Positions 29,287 to 37,371 of a stretch of DNA of 64,000 nucleotides are shown here, piece by piece. The stretch spans positions 62,001 to 126,000 of the forward strand of contig NZ_FODD01000001.1 of the NCBI RefSeq assembly GCF_900110255.1, given 5' to 3'. This stretch comes from Actinacidiphila rubida (GTDB lineage Bacteria > Actinomycetota > Actinomycetes > Streptomycetales > Streptomycetaceae). The notes beneath the pieces are model-generated. The model worked only from the letters and a program-made list of their open reading frames with translations. It was not told the origin of the DNA and did not search any database. Numbering within the stretch: position 1 is the first letter of the stretch; the number at the start of each line of letters is the position of its first letter. The position numbers were made by a program, and so were the translations under genes.

Positions 29287-30135
29287 ATGGCTTCCGCCGA
29301 CCTCCCCGCACCCCGCACGCCCGAGGGCAGGGACGGCCTCGCCGCCCTGCTGGCCCACCCCGAACGCGCCGTCGTCGCGCTGGACTTCGACGGGACGCTG
29401 GCCCCGATCGTGCCGGACCCCGACCAGGCCCGCGCCCATCCGGGCGCCGCCGCCGCGCTCTCCCGCCTCGCCCCGCACCTGGCGGCCGTCGCCGTGGTGA
29501 CCGGCCGCCCGGCCGGCGTGGCCGTCCGCTACGGCGGCTTCGCCGGCGTCCCGGGCCTGGACCACCTGGTGGTCCTCGGCCACTACGGCGCCGAGCGCTG
29601 GGACGCCCGCAGCGGCGAGGTCCACACGCCGGGCGCCCACCCGGGCGTCACCGCGGTCCGCGCGGAACTGCCCGGCTTCCTCGACCGCATCGGCGCCTGG
29701 TCCGGGACGTGGATCGAGGACAAGGGCGGCCGTGCCGTGGCCGTCCACACCCGCCGCACCGAGGACCCCGACGCCGCGTTCGAGGCGCTGCGCCGCCCGC
29801 TGCACGAACTCGCCGAGTCGCACGGCCTGATGGTCGAACCCGGCCGCTACGTCCTGGAGTTGCGGCCCCCCGGCGTGGACAAGGGCGTGGCGCTGGCCGC
29901 GTACCTGCGCGAGGTCGACGCCGGATCGGTGCTGTACGGCGGCGACGACCTCGGCGACCTGGCGGCGTTCGCCGCCGTCGAGGACCTGCGCAAGCACGGC
30001 ACCGCCGGCCTGCTGGTGGCCAGCGCGGGCACCGCCGAGTCGCCGCCGGAGGTGGCCGAGCGGGCCGACCTGACCGTGCCGGGCCCGGAGGGCGTGGTGG
30101 CCCTCCTCGACGCGTTGGCGGACGCCCTGGAATGA
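29287..30135 (+). CDS. otsB: Trehalose-6-phosphate phosphatase
   Basis: A 282-residue HAD-family phosphatase that dephosphorylates trehalose-6-P to trehalose. The catalytic DFDGTLAP (Asp33, Asp35) and late YGGDDLGDLAAF motif are intact, with WIEDKGGRAVAVHTR between them as the family cap. The partner otsA is 9.3 kb away on the opposite strand, so the two are not an operon here. ATG at 29287 is preferred over an upstream in-frame start. Confidence 0.92.
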   Translation: MASADLPAPRTPEGRDGLAALLAHPERAVVALDFDGTLAPIVPDPDQARAHPGAAAALSRLAPHLAAVAVVTGRPAGVAVRYGGFAGVPGLDHLVVLGHYGAERWDARSGEVHTPGAHPGVTAVRAELPGFLDRIGAWSGTWIEDKGGRAVAVHTRRTEDPDAAFEALRRPLHELAESHGLMVEPGRYVLELRPPGVDKGVALAAYLREVDAGSVLYGGDDLGDLAAFAAVEDLRKHGTAGLLVASAGTAESPPEVAERADLTVPGPEGVVALLDALADALE

Positions 30136-30166
30136 GGTTCCGGCGCCCTGGCCCGGGCCGGTGCGC

Positions 30167-31015
30167 TCAGCCGGTGGGTCCGGCCGGTCGGCCGAGGAAC
30201 GCGGCCACGGCGGCGACGAAACGTCCGGGGCCGTCGATCCAGGGGTAGTGGGAGGCTCCCGGCTGCACGACCGCCGAGGCTCGGGGGAACAGCCCCGAGA
30301 GGTCCGTCACGGACGTCGCGGGGCTGTTGACGTCAAACTCCCCGGCGGCCAGCAGGACCGGTGCGGCCAGTCCGCCGAGTGCGGCCCGGGTGGCGGCGGG
30401 CTCGAACGCGCCCTCCGCCGCGTAACCCGCGACGGCCGCCTCGTTGCGCGGCCGGGCCGCCGCGTGGTGGGCCCGCGCCTCGTCGTCCCAACGGGCGTAG
30501 AAGAACGGGGAGATGGCGTCCCAGTCGCTGCCGGTGCCCTCGGTGATCGCGGCCAGTGCGGCGAACGCGGCGGGGAACCACGGCTCGTGCGCGCGCAGTT
30601 GGGCCACCGCGCGGCGCTGCCCGCCGGTGATCGTGACGCCGGCCGCCCGGCTCCCCGGGGTGACGAGGACGAGCCGGCCCACCCGGTCGGGGTGCCGGGC
30701 CGCGTACAGCAGCGCGAGGTTGGCGCCGCCGGAGTGCGCGAGCAGGTCCACGCGCGGCAGCCCGAGGTGCGCGCGCAGCGCCTCGACGTCCGCCGTCATG
30801 CGGTCGCAGCGGTACGAGGACGGGTCCTCGGGCACAGCCGATCCACCGGTGCCGCGCAGGTCCAGGACGACCAGGCGGCGGTGCGCGGACAGCCCGCCCA
30901 GGTCGCCGAGGTACGCGGAGTCCGCGGGTCCGCCGGGCAGGCACACCAGCGGGGTGCCGTCGCCGGCGGTGCGGTACGTGAGAAGGGTGCCGTCAGGTGC
31001 GGAGAAGGTGGGCAT
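30167..31015 (-). CDS. Alpha/beta hydrolase (proline-iminopeptidase-like)
   Basis: A 282-residue cytoplasmic hydrolase. It has the oxyanion block PLVCLPGGPADSAYLGDL, LDLRGTGGS, and the nucleophile elbow AHSGGANLAL; a late GASHYPWIDGP gives the His. PGGP and DxRGxGxS are typical of prolyl iminopeptidase and related esterases. It is divergent from an HTH gene with a palindromic site in the shared 76-nt gap, which suggests the regulator controls it. Substrate unknown. Confidence 0.85.
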   Translation of the reverse strand: MPTFSAPDGTLLTYRTAGDGTPLVCLPGGPADSAYLGDLGGLSAHRRLVVLDLRGTGGSAVPEDPSSYRCDRMTADVEALRAHLGLPRVDLLAHSGGANLALLYAARHPDRVGRLVLVTPGSRAAGVTITGGQRRAVAQLRAHEPWFPAAFAALAAITEGTGSDWDAISPFFYARWDDEARAHHAAARPRNEAAVAGYAAEGAFEPAATRAALGGLAAPVLLAAGEFDVNSPATSVTDLSGLFPRASAVVQPGASHYPWIDGPGRFVAAVAAFLGRPAGPTG

Positions 31016-31035
31016 GGCCCGAGCGTGGCACGCAC

Positions 31036-31089
31036 AACCCGGTTGTACAACCTGGTTATGGAGCGCGGGGCCCTCGGTGTATAACCAGG
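31036..31089. promoter_or_regulatory. Palindromic operator between hydrolase and HTH genes
   Basis: A 22-bp near-palindrome at 31036-31057 has the perfect 12-bp core GGTTGTACAACC at 31041-31052. A further inverted pair, CCTGGTTAT (31051-31059) and ATAACCAGG (31081-31089), overlaps it. The sites occupy nearly the whole gap between divergent genes, fitting autoregulation plus control of the hydrolase. Confidence 0.75.
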
Positions 31090-31091
31090 TG

Positions 31092-31721
31092 GTGGACGCC
31101 GAGAACCCGGACGCCGGGACGCCTGACCCTGGGACGCCGGATCCCGGGACGCTCACCGACGAGCAGGCCGGGCGGATCTTCGCGTCCATGAACGAGGTCA
31201 TCCGCGCGGGCGAGGAGATGCGGGGGCTGCGCGCCGAACTGATCGAGGCGCTGGCCGGGCTCGGCTGGACGCAGGACACCATCGCCCGGCTCGCCGGCAT
31301 GAGCCAGCCCGCGGTCTCCAAGCAGATGGTCAAGGCCCGCAGGGGTGAGCCCGCGCCCCGGATCGGCCTCGCTCTCGACCAGCGCGACGTGCCGTGGCTG
31401 GAGGGCCGCCTGTGGGGGCTGGCCGAGGAGATCTCCGAGACGCTCGACGGGACGGCCGCCTGCACCGGCGCCGTCCACGCCCTCGCGCGCGGCCGGAAGC
31501 GGTTCTCCCCCCAGGCTGTGGACGCGCTCCGGCGCCTGGTCGAAGCCGACCTCCGCGACCGCCGCGCCGCTCTTCCGCCCGGCTACCGCGACGCCTACGA
31601 CGCGATCAGCCGCGCGCTCGACATCCCCGCCAAGTCCCCTGCCCCTGCGCCCGGTTCCCCCTCCGTCCGCCGTGCCCTCGCCTGCCGCCTCCAGCGCGAC
31701 CGCCTCCGCGCGGGCACATGA
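31092..31721 (+). CDS. Helix-turn-helix (sigma-like) regulator
   Basis: A protein of about 209 residues. After an Asp/Pro-rich N-terminus comes a helix-turn-helix, LGWTQDTIARLAGMSQPAVSKQM (about residues 58-80), similar to sigma-70 region 4 or homeodomain-like HTHs. The rest is helical, and the tail is Pro/Arg-rich. The exact start is uncertain: GTG 31089 or 31092 lies against the operator and lacks a ribosome site, so it may be leaderless, or begin at ATG 31188. Divergent from the hydrolase gene, which it probably regulates. Confidence 0.7.
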   Translation: MDAENPDAGTPDPGTPDPGTLTDEQAGRIFASMNEVIRAGEEMRGLRAELIEALAGLGWTQDTIARLAGMSQPAVSKQMVKARRGEPAPRIGLALDQRDVPWLEGRLWGLAEEISETLDGTAACTGAVHALARGRKRFSPQAVDALRRLVEADLRDRRAALPPGYRDAYDAISRALDIPAKSPAPAPGSPSVRRALACRLQRDRLRAGT

Positions 31722-31777
31722 GCGCCACCCGCGCGGGGCCGCGGCTCAGACCTTGACGACCTCGACGTCCGGGCTGT

Positions 31778-32977
31778 TCACACCGCGTTCCGCCCGTGGT
31801 CGGACTCCCTTTCCGGGGCACGGTGGTGCGCGAGGGCGGCGCGCGCGGCGTCGATCTCGGCCTTGGTCAGGGGATCGTTGTCGGTCTCGAAGTCGGCGGC
31901 GATCTGGTGCAGCCTGTCCATCGCGAGGCGATGTTCGAGGGCCCCCGCGACGTACGCGGGGCCGCGCCGGGCGGGGCTGCGCAGCGGTACGTAGGGTTCC
32001 TGCCCGGCCGGGTGGCCGTGCTCCATGGCCCGCTGGCGGTCCAGTTCGGAGTTCACCTCGGCGCCGAGCAGGAGGGCGAGGTTGGACAGCCAGAGCCACA
32101 CGAAGAAGGTGATGATCGCCGCCAGCCCGCCGTACACGCGGTGGTACGACGCGAAGTGGCTGGTGTAGACGGCGAATCCGGCGGAGGCACCGGCCTGCAG
32201 CAGCACGGCGGTCAGGCCCCCGGCCGTGCCCCAGCGGAACGGCTGGCGGGCGTTGGGCGCCGCCCAGTACAGGAGCGCGAACAGCAGGCTCAGCAGGACG
32301 CACAGCACCGGCCACTTGATCCACTGCCACGTCGTGACGGCGGCGTGCCCGGCGCCGACCGCGGTGCCGATCCGGTCGGCGAGGTCGCGGCTGACCGCGA
32401 TCAGGCCGGTGAGGACGGTCAGCAGGAGGAGGGTCACCACCGTCAGTCCGAGCCGCAGCGGCAGCAGCGTCCGCAGAGGGCGCCCCTCGGGGACGTCGTA
32501 GACCGCGTTCATGGCCCGGATGAACGCCGCGGCGTACGCCGACGCCGACCACAGCAGCGCCATAGTCCCGAGGACACCCGCCGCGACGTGCTGACGCTGG
32601 AGATCGGCCAGGACCTGCGTGACGAGATCACGGGAGGGCCCGGGGGCCAGCCGGCGCACGTTGCGGATCAGCGGATCCGTCGCCGAAGGGCCGATCGCCC
32701 CGAGCGCCGACACGACCACCAGGAGCGCCGGAACGACGGACAGGACCGCGTAGTACGTCAACGCGGCCGCGCGATCGGGCAGTTCGTCGTCCCGCAACTC
32801 CGCGGCGACCCGCCGCAGCGCGGCCCGCCGCCCGCTCTTCGAAGGACGCCCGGCGGGCACTGCGATCCCGGCCGGCTCCACGGGTCCCGGGCTTCGCCGC
32901 GCCCTCGGGACCTGTCCCGTGCCCGGTTCCGCTCCCTGTTCGGGCCCGGACCGCGGCCCCTCCTGCGACGACGTCAT
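31778..32977 (-). CDS. YihY/UPF0761 membrane protein
   Basis: A 399-residue inner-membrane protein with six predicted membrane helices between about residues 75 and 310, flanked by charged cytoplasmic tails. Family blocks DDELPDRAAALTYYAVLSVVPALL, SASAYAAAFIRAMNAVYDV and YHRVYGGLAAIITFFVWLWLSN are clear. The family has been called ribonuclease BN in error; its role is unknown. ATG at 32977 gives a 45-residue Pro/Gly-rich lead; the C-terminus is a soluble helical tail. Confidence 0.9.
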   Translation of the reverse strand: MTSSQEGPRSGPEQGAEPGTGQVPRARRSPGPVEPAGIAVPAGRPSKSGRRAALRRVAAELRDDELPDRAAALTYYAVLSVVPALLVVVSALGAIGPSATDPLIRNVRRLAPGPSRDLVTQVLADLQRQHVAAGVLGTMALLWSASAYAAAFIRAMNAVYDVPEGRPLRTLLPLRLGLTVVTLLLLTVLTGLIAVSRDLADRIGTAVGAGHAAVTTWQWIKWPVLCVLLSLLFALLYWAAPNARQPFRWGTAGGLTAVLLQAGASAGFAVYTSHFASYHRVYGGLAAIITFFVWLWLSNLALLLGAEVNSELDRQRAMEHGHPAGQEPYVPLRSPARRGPAYVAGALEHRLAMDRLHQIAADFETDNDPLTKAEIDAARAALAHHRAPERESDHGRNAV

Positions 32978-33160
32978 GAGCAGGCACTTTCGTGGTCCGC
33001 GGTCGCGCCGCGCAAGTCGACCCGCCCCGCCGGCTTCCGCGGGAACGCGCCGGCCCGTGCACGGCCCCCGTTCGGCCTCGGGCCCGGACCGTGCGGGTCT
33101 ACCATGTCCCCACCCCGCGGGCGTGCGGGGCGTGACGTTCCTCGGGGGAGGGCCACACTC

Positions 33161-34381
33161 ATGCGGATCCCGTACCGTGCTGCCCTGGTGACGGCCGCCG
33201 CCGCGCTGGGCCTGATCGCCACCTCGGTGGCCCCGGCGCACGCCGCCGCCACCGGCTACGCGCGCTGCCCGTCGGGCCGGTTCTGCGTTTTCGACGGCCA
33301 GGACGGCCAGGGCGCGATGGCGGCGTACACCACACCCCAGGCCGACCTGGGCACCTGGCGGACCAGGGCGGCCTCGGTCGACAACCGCACCGGCTCCCCG
33401 TTCTTCTGCATGTACAGCCGGACGAACTACCGGTTCACCGACCCGGTCCACGACATCAGGGCGCTGGCCGTCGGGACCGGCACCGGCGAGAACCTGTCCC
33501 GCTACCAGGACCAGAACAGCCATCTCGCCCACAACCTCGGCTCGGTCCGCTGGGCGCACACCGCCCGGCAGTGCCTGGGCGCAACCGACTATCTGCCGTG
33601 GAACAGCCCGGACACCGCTGCGGCAGGCGCTCCGGCCGCGTTCGGGGACCTGGACGGCGACGGCCGCCCGGACCTGCTCAACCGCACATACGGCGGCCGC
33701 CTGTACTTCCTGCGCGGCGACGGCACGGGCACGCTCATCGGCGCGGGCTGGAACTCCATGACCGCCCTCACCCGCCACGGTGACCTGAACGGCGACGGCA
33801 CGGAGGACCTCCTCGCCCGGGACACCGGGGGCGAGTTGTGGATGTACCCGGGCAACGGCAAGGGCTGGTTCGGCGCACGGAAGCTGATCGGCGGCGGCTG
33901 GAACACCATGACCGCGATCCAGGCCGTCGGCGACCTCGACGGCAACGGCACGGGCGACCTGGTGGCCCGCGACACCACGGGCAAGCTGTGGATGTACCCG
34001 GGCGACGGCAACGGCCGGTTCGGCCCCCGCCTGCTCATCGGCACCGCCTGGAACGTGATGCGCGCCTTCGCCGGCATCGGCGACCTCGGTGGGGACGGCC
34101 GCAACGACCTCGTCGTCAGCGACTCGTCCGGCAAGCTCTGGCTCTACCCGGGCAACGGCAAGGGCTGGTTCGGCACCCGCACGATGATCGGCAGCGGCGG
34201 CTGGGGCCCCCTCACCACGCTGCGCGGCGTCGGCGACATCACCGGCGACGGGCGCCCCGACCTGCTGGCCGCCCAGACCCAGCCGTTCGGCGAGATCCAC
34301 TTCTACGCGGCCCGTGCCGGCGGCACCCTCGCCTACAGCAGCACCAACGGCGAACTCGACGCGGGCGACGGCCTCTTCTAG
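33161..34381 (+). CDS. Secreted protein with I36 inhibitor-like domain and FG-GAP/VCBS repeats
   Basis: A 406-residue exported protein. A signal peptide ends at about residue 28 (APAHA). Residues about 33-120 resemble peptidase inhibitor family I36 (CPSGRFCVFDGQ, paired cysteines). From about 160 on, five VCBS/FG-GAP repeats carry Ca-binding-type motifs such as DLDGDGRPDLL, DLNGDGTEDLL and DLDGNGTGDLV, each followed by a LWMYPGNGKGWFG-like strand, so a beta-propeller is likely. ATG at 33161 follows GGGGGAGG. The fusion suggests an extracellular binding or inhibitory role; nothing shows an enzyme. Confidence 0.85.
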   Translation: MRIPYRAALVTAAAALGLIATSVAPAHAAATGYARCPSGRFCVFDGQDGQGAMAAYTTPQADLGTWRTRAASVDNRTGSPFFCMYSRTNYRFTDPVHDIRALAVGTGTGENLSRYQDQNSHLAHNLGSVRWAHTARQCLGATDYLPWNSPDTAAAGAPAAFGDLDGDGRPDLLNRTYGGRLYFLRGDGTGTLIGAGWNSMTALTRHGDLNGDGTEDLLARDTGGELWMYPGNGKGWFGARKLIGGGWNTMTAIQAVGDLDGNGTGDLVARDTTGKLWMYPGDGNGRFGPRLLIGTAWNVMRAFAGIGDLGGDGRNDLVVSDSSGKLWLYPGNGKGWFGTRTMIGSGGWGPLTTLRGVGDITGDGRPDLLAAQTQPFGEIHFYAARAGGTLAYSSTNGELDAGDGLF

Positions 34382-34415
34382 GACCCGTCCACCGTGGCCT
34401 CCGACCGGGCCGGCA

Positions 34416-35306
34416 TCACTCCGCCGACCGCAGGATGCGGTCGAGCGTCCGGCGCCCCATTCCGCTCATCGTCGGATTGGTCTCGGCGTAGTACCAGACG
34501 ACACCCATCGCCTGTTGGAACGCCCATGCCTTGCCGCGCTCCCACTCCAGATCGTCACAGGCCAGCGCCCGCCGGAGCACGTCCCTCGGGCCCGGCCCCA
34601 ACAGGTGCCAGGCGCCGACCAGATCCAGCGCGGGGTCGGCCGGCCCGAAGCCGCCGGTGTCGAGCACGCCGCTGAGCCGTCCCCCCGCGACCAGCACATT
34701 GCCGGGGATCAGGTCACCGTGGCTCATCACGTCGGCGCCCGAGCGGGGCAACTCCCGAAAGCGGCTCCACAACCGGCGCAACCGGGGCACGTCGAGCAGC
34801 CCCCCACTCTCCGCGAAGCACCGCGCCATCCACGCGTCATGGTGAGCGAGGACGCCCCCACGACCGTCGCCGCCGAACGTCCGTCCCCGGGTCTCGGCCG
34901 CCCGCAGGGCCGCGATGAAGGCCGCGAGGTCCTCGGCGAAGGCGACCGACCCGCTCGGGTCGGCATCGAAGGCGATCGTCCCCGGAAGCCATGTCTGGAC
35001 CGCCCACGGCATGGGGTAACCCGCGCCGGGCCTTCCCAGGGCGACGGGCTCCGGAACGGGAAACCGGGACACCCGCGCCAGCTCCGCGCTCGCGCGGGCC
35101 TCCCGTTCCAGGACCGCCGACACCTCGGCGGCATCGGCCGGCCGCAGGGGGAAACGCGCGGAAAGGCCGTGCCCGATGCGGAAGATGGCGTGGACCGTCC
35201 CGGTCGACGCCAGAGGCCGGATCGTCTCACCGCTCCACGCCGGGAACTGCTCCCGGACCAGGGCCGCGACGACGTCGGTGGTCACCTGCACCTGGTCGTC
35301 GTGCAC
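34416..35306 (-). CDS. Aminoglycoside phosphotransferase-family kinase
   Basis: A 296-residue APH/choline-kinase fold protein. The catalytic loop SHGDLIPGNVL and the metal-binding GVLDTGGFGPADPALDL are present; in the second, the usual Asp-Trp-Glu core reads DTGG. The ATP-binding N-lobe has STGTVHAIFRIG. Most relatives phosphorylate unknown metabolites rather than antibiotics, so resistance should not be assumed. GTG at 35306 is used. It lies downstream of a DUF397/XRE pair. Confidence 0.85.
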   Translation of the reverse strand: MHDDQVQVTTDVVAALVREQFPAWSGETIRPLASTGTVHAIFRIGHGLSARFPLRPADAAEVSAVLEREARASAELARVSRFPVPEPVALGRPGAGYPMPWAVQTWLPGTIAFDADPSGSVAFAEDLAAFIAALRAAETRGRTFGGDGRGGVLAHHDAWMARCFAESGGLLDVPRLRRLWSRFRELPRSGADVMSHGDLIPGNVLVAGGRLSGVLDTGGFGPADPALDLVGAWHLLGPGPRDVLRRALACDDLEWERGKAWAFQQAMGVVWYYAETNPTMSGMGRRTLDRILRSAE

Positions 35307-35312
35307 GGCCGA

Positions 35313-35567
35313 TCAGCCGCGCGCGCCGTCCGCCGCCGCGAACGTCAGGAACGCGGACCACGCGGCGGCGGGGAACGTGAGGACGGGCCCCTCGGGGTCC
35401 TTGGAGTCCCGCACGTGGACGGTTTGCGGGCACGCCGCGACCTCGACGCAGTCGCCGCCGTTGGTTCCGCTGTGCGTGGACTTCCGCCATTCCAGGGCGA
35501 CTTCGACGCACTCGCCGCCACCGCTGCCGCTGTAGCTCGACTTGAACCAGGTGAGGTCGGAGGTCAT
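35313..35567 (-). CDS. DUF397 protein with two tandem motifs
   Basis: An 84-residue protein made of two DUF397 segments, WFKSSYSGSGGGECVEVA and WRKSTHSGTNGGDCVEVA, the second complete with HVRDSKDP. Such proteins accompany XRE/DUF5753 regulators in Streptomyces and are thought to act with them as an antitoxin-like or signalling partner. Its ATG overlaps the stop of the XRE gene (ATGA). Confidence 0.9.
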   Translation of the reverse strand: MTSDLTWFKSSYSGSGGGECVEVALEWRKSTHSGTNGGDCVEVAACPQTVHVRDSKDPEGPVLTFPAAAWSAFLTFAAADGARG

Positions 35568-36379
35568 AGCTCCCCTGCTATCTGCTCGATCACCTTCGCG
35601 GACTCCCTCACGCTGAGGGCCTGCGAACGGATCATCGCATAGCGCTGGTGGAGTTCACTGACCTCGTCGCGGTCGTCCACAAGAAAGCTGTGCTCCTGGG
35701 CTTCCAGATAGGCGTACTGCTCGCGTCTCGGGTTCTCGATGAGCGTCATCGGTCCGTCATACCCGGCGTGGGTCTCGAAGCTCGTCGGCAAGATCTGAAC
35801 GGTGGCTCCACGCATCTCCGCAATGTCCAGGGTGCGCCGAAGCTGCATTCGCAGCACTTCGACGCCGCCGATTGGTCGCCGAAGCACGGACTCCTCAATA
35901 ACGAAGGCGAGTTGGGGAGCGGGGGTGCGTGAGAACAACGCCCGCCGGGCCAGGCGGGCCTCGACGCGGCGTTCGACCTCGTCGGCTTCGAGGAGCGGGC
36001 AGCGAGCACCCAGTACGGCCTGGGCGTAACCCTCGGTCTGCAGGAGTCCGTGGAACACCAGCGTGCTGTACGTGTACAGGCTGATCGCCGTCCGCTCCAG
36101 GTCGGCGTACGGCTCGAACCACTCCGGAAAGTCGCTGCGGCGTTCGAGATGGGCGGCGGCGCGGGCCAGCAGCTCGCCGCAGTCGTAGAGTTCCGTCGCC
36201 TTCTCCACGAACATCGGTGGCGGCATGCGCTCGCCGCGCTCCACCTTGATCAGGAGCGACTTCGAGTAACCGACGTGCTCGGCCAGCGCGTCCGTCGTGA
36301 CGCCCGCGTTCTCGCGCAGGCCGCGCGCCACCGCGCCGAACATCCGCATGCTCGCGGAACCCTCGCTCTTGGAGGACAC
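35564..36379 (-). CDS. XRE-family regulator with DUF5753 domain
   Basis: A 271-residue protein with an N-terminal XRE helix-turn-helix (LRENAGVTTDALAEHVGYSKSLLIKVERGER) and a C-terminal DUF5753 domain (LQTEGYAQAVLGA, VIEESVLRRPIGG). GTG at 36379 is chosen because GGGGAGGTGG lies five bases upstream. Coupled with DUF397 downstream and divergent from a small HATPase gene, this is the common Streptomyces Abi-like regulatory cassette. Relatives influence development and antibiotic production. Confidence 0.9.
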   Translation of the reverse strand: MSSKSEGSASMRMFGAVARGLRENAGVTTDALAEHVGYSKSLLIKVERGERMPPPMFVEKATELYDCGELLARAAAHLERRSDFPEWFEPYADLERTAISLYTYSTLVFHGLLQTEGYAQAVLGARCPLLEADEVERRVEARLARRALFSRTPAPQLAFVIEESVLRRPIGGVEVLRMQLRRTLDIAEMRGATVQILPTSFETHAGYDGPMTLIENPRREQYAYLEAQEHSFLVDDRDEVSELHQRYAMIRSQALSVRESAKVIEQIAGEL

Positions 36380-36493
36380 GCGTGCCACCTCCCCGTACAC
36401 ACGCCGTACACACCGGGACCAGTGCCGCCCCCATCTGACAGGGGGTCAGGTCGTCCCTGGTCACCGTAGTGACCGGCGGCGACCGTAGTCAGC

Positions 36494-36886
36494 ATGACCT
36501 TGAAATCTCCACCCACCGCGGTGGTGCACGAACTGGCCGCGGATCCCGCGGCTTTCACCGGCGTACGCCGGCGCACGCGCGCGCAGTTATGCGCCTGGGG
36601 GCGCACGGATCTCGCCGAGGCGGCGGAACTGTGCGTCACCGAACTGCTCGCGAACGTCCACCGGCACGTGGCGTCGTCCGCGTGCGAACTGCGCCTGGAA
36701 CGGCTGCCGGGCGGCGGCGTCCGCGTGACCGTCGCGGACCGCTCGCACGTCGTGCCGGTGCCGCGGCCGGAGCCCGGCGCGACCGAGGAGCGCGGGCGCG
36801 GTCTGCTGCTGATCGCGGCCGTGTCCGCGCGGTGGGGCACGACGCTGACCGCGACCGGCAAGCAGGTGTGGGTGGAGCTGCGATGA
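36494..36886 (+). CDS. ATP-binding (HATPase_c, RsbW-like) protein
   Basis: A 130-residue histidine-kinase-like ATPase domain without a sensor. The N-box ELCVTELLANVHRHV and G-box ERGRGLLLIAAVSARWG match anti-sigma kinases of the RsbW/SpoIIAB kind, very numerous in Streptomyces. It stands divergent to the XRE/DUF397 pair, a recurring arrangement. Its stop overlaps the next ATG (ATGA). Confidence 0.88.
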   Translation: MTLKSPPTAVVHELAADPAAFTGVRRRTRAQLCAWGRTDLAEAAELCVTELLANVHRHVASSACELRLERLPGGGVRVTVADRSHVVPVPRPEPGATEERGRGLLLIAAVSARWGTTLTATGKQVWVELR

Positions 36887-37317
36887 CGACGGTGCCGGTG
36901 ATCAACGAGACGGCCGCGTGGTCGTGGCTGGACCGGACCGGTTGGGGTCCCGTCGCGTTCCTGCTGCTCGTGCACCCCGATCCGGCGGCCGGTGAACTGC
37001 TCGCGCGCTCGCTGCGGTTGGCGCCTGCGGCCCGGCGGCTGCCGGACGTCGGGGACCGGGTCGCGGTGCTCGGAGCGGAGCACGCCGCCGTGCGGCTGGA
37101 CGGCTCGGAGCACCTGATCCGCGTGCCGGTGGGGGAGCGCTGGTGCGCGTTCGTCCGGGGCGGCGGACCGGCCGCCCTCGTCGTCGGGCTGGCGCCGCTG
37201 CCGCGCCGGGCGACGGCCGACGACGTGGCCTCCTACCTGGCGCGGAACGCCGTCGAGGGGCGGCTGCGGCTCGGGTTGAGCAGGGTTCCGGAGGGCGTTG
37301 TCAGACCCCCGTGGTGA
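36883..37317 (+). CDS. Hypothetical protein coupled to HATPase gene
   Basis: A 144-residue protein I do not recognise with confidence. It is Leu/Val/Arg-rich without membrane helices; WGPVAFLLLVHPDP and VAVLGAEHAAVRLDGSEHLIRVP suggest a small alpha/beta or beta-rich domain. ATG 36883 overlaps the stop of the ATPase gene, so it is translated with it and may be its partner. Confidence 0.75.
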   Translation: MTTVPVINETAAWSWLDRTGWGPVAFLLLVHPDPAAGELLARSLRLAPAARRLPDVGDRVAVLGAEHAAVRLDGSEHLIRVPVGERWCAFVRGGGPAALVVGLAPLPRRATADDVASYLARNAVEGRLRLGLSRVPEGVVRPPW

Positions 37318-37371
37318 AGTGGGGGCAGAGCGCTGGAGTCAGCGGCACGGACCGGGAGATCGGGGCGGGCG

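Noticed and set aside
34416-35306. Calling the APH-fold gene an aminoglycoside resistance gene
   Set aside because: Only the generic kinase motifs match, the metal motif is altered (DTGG), and most such proteins act on other substrates.
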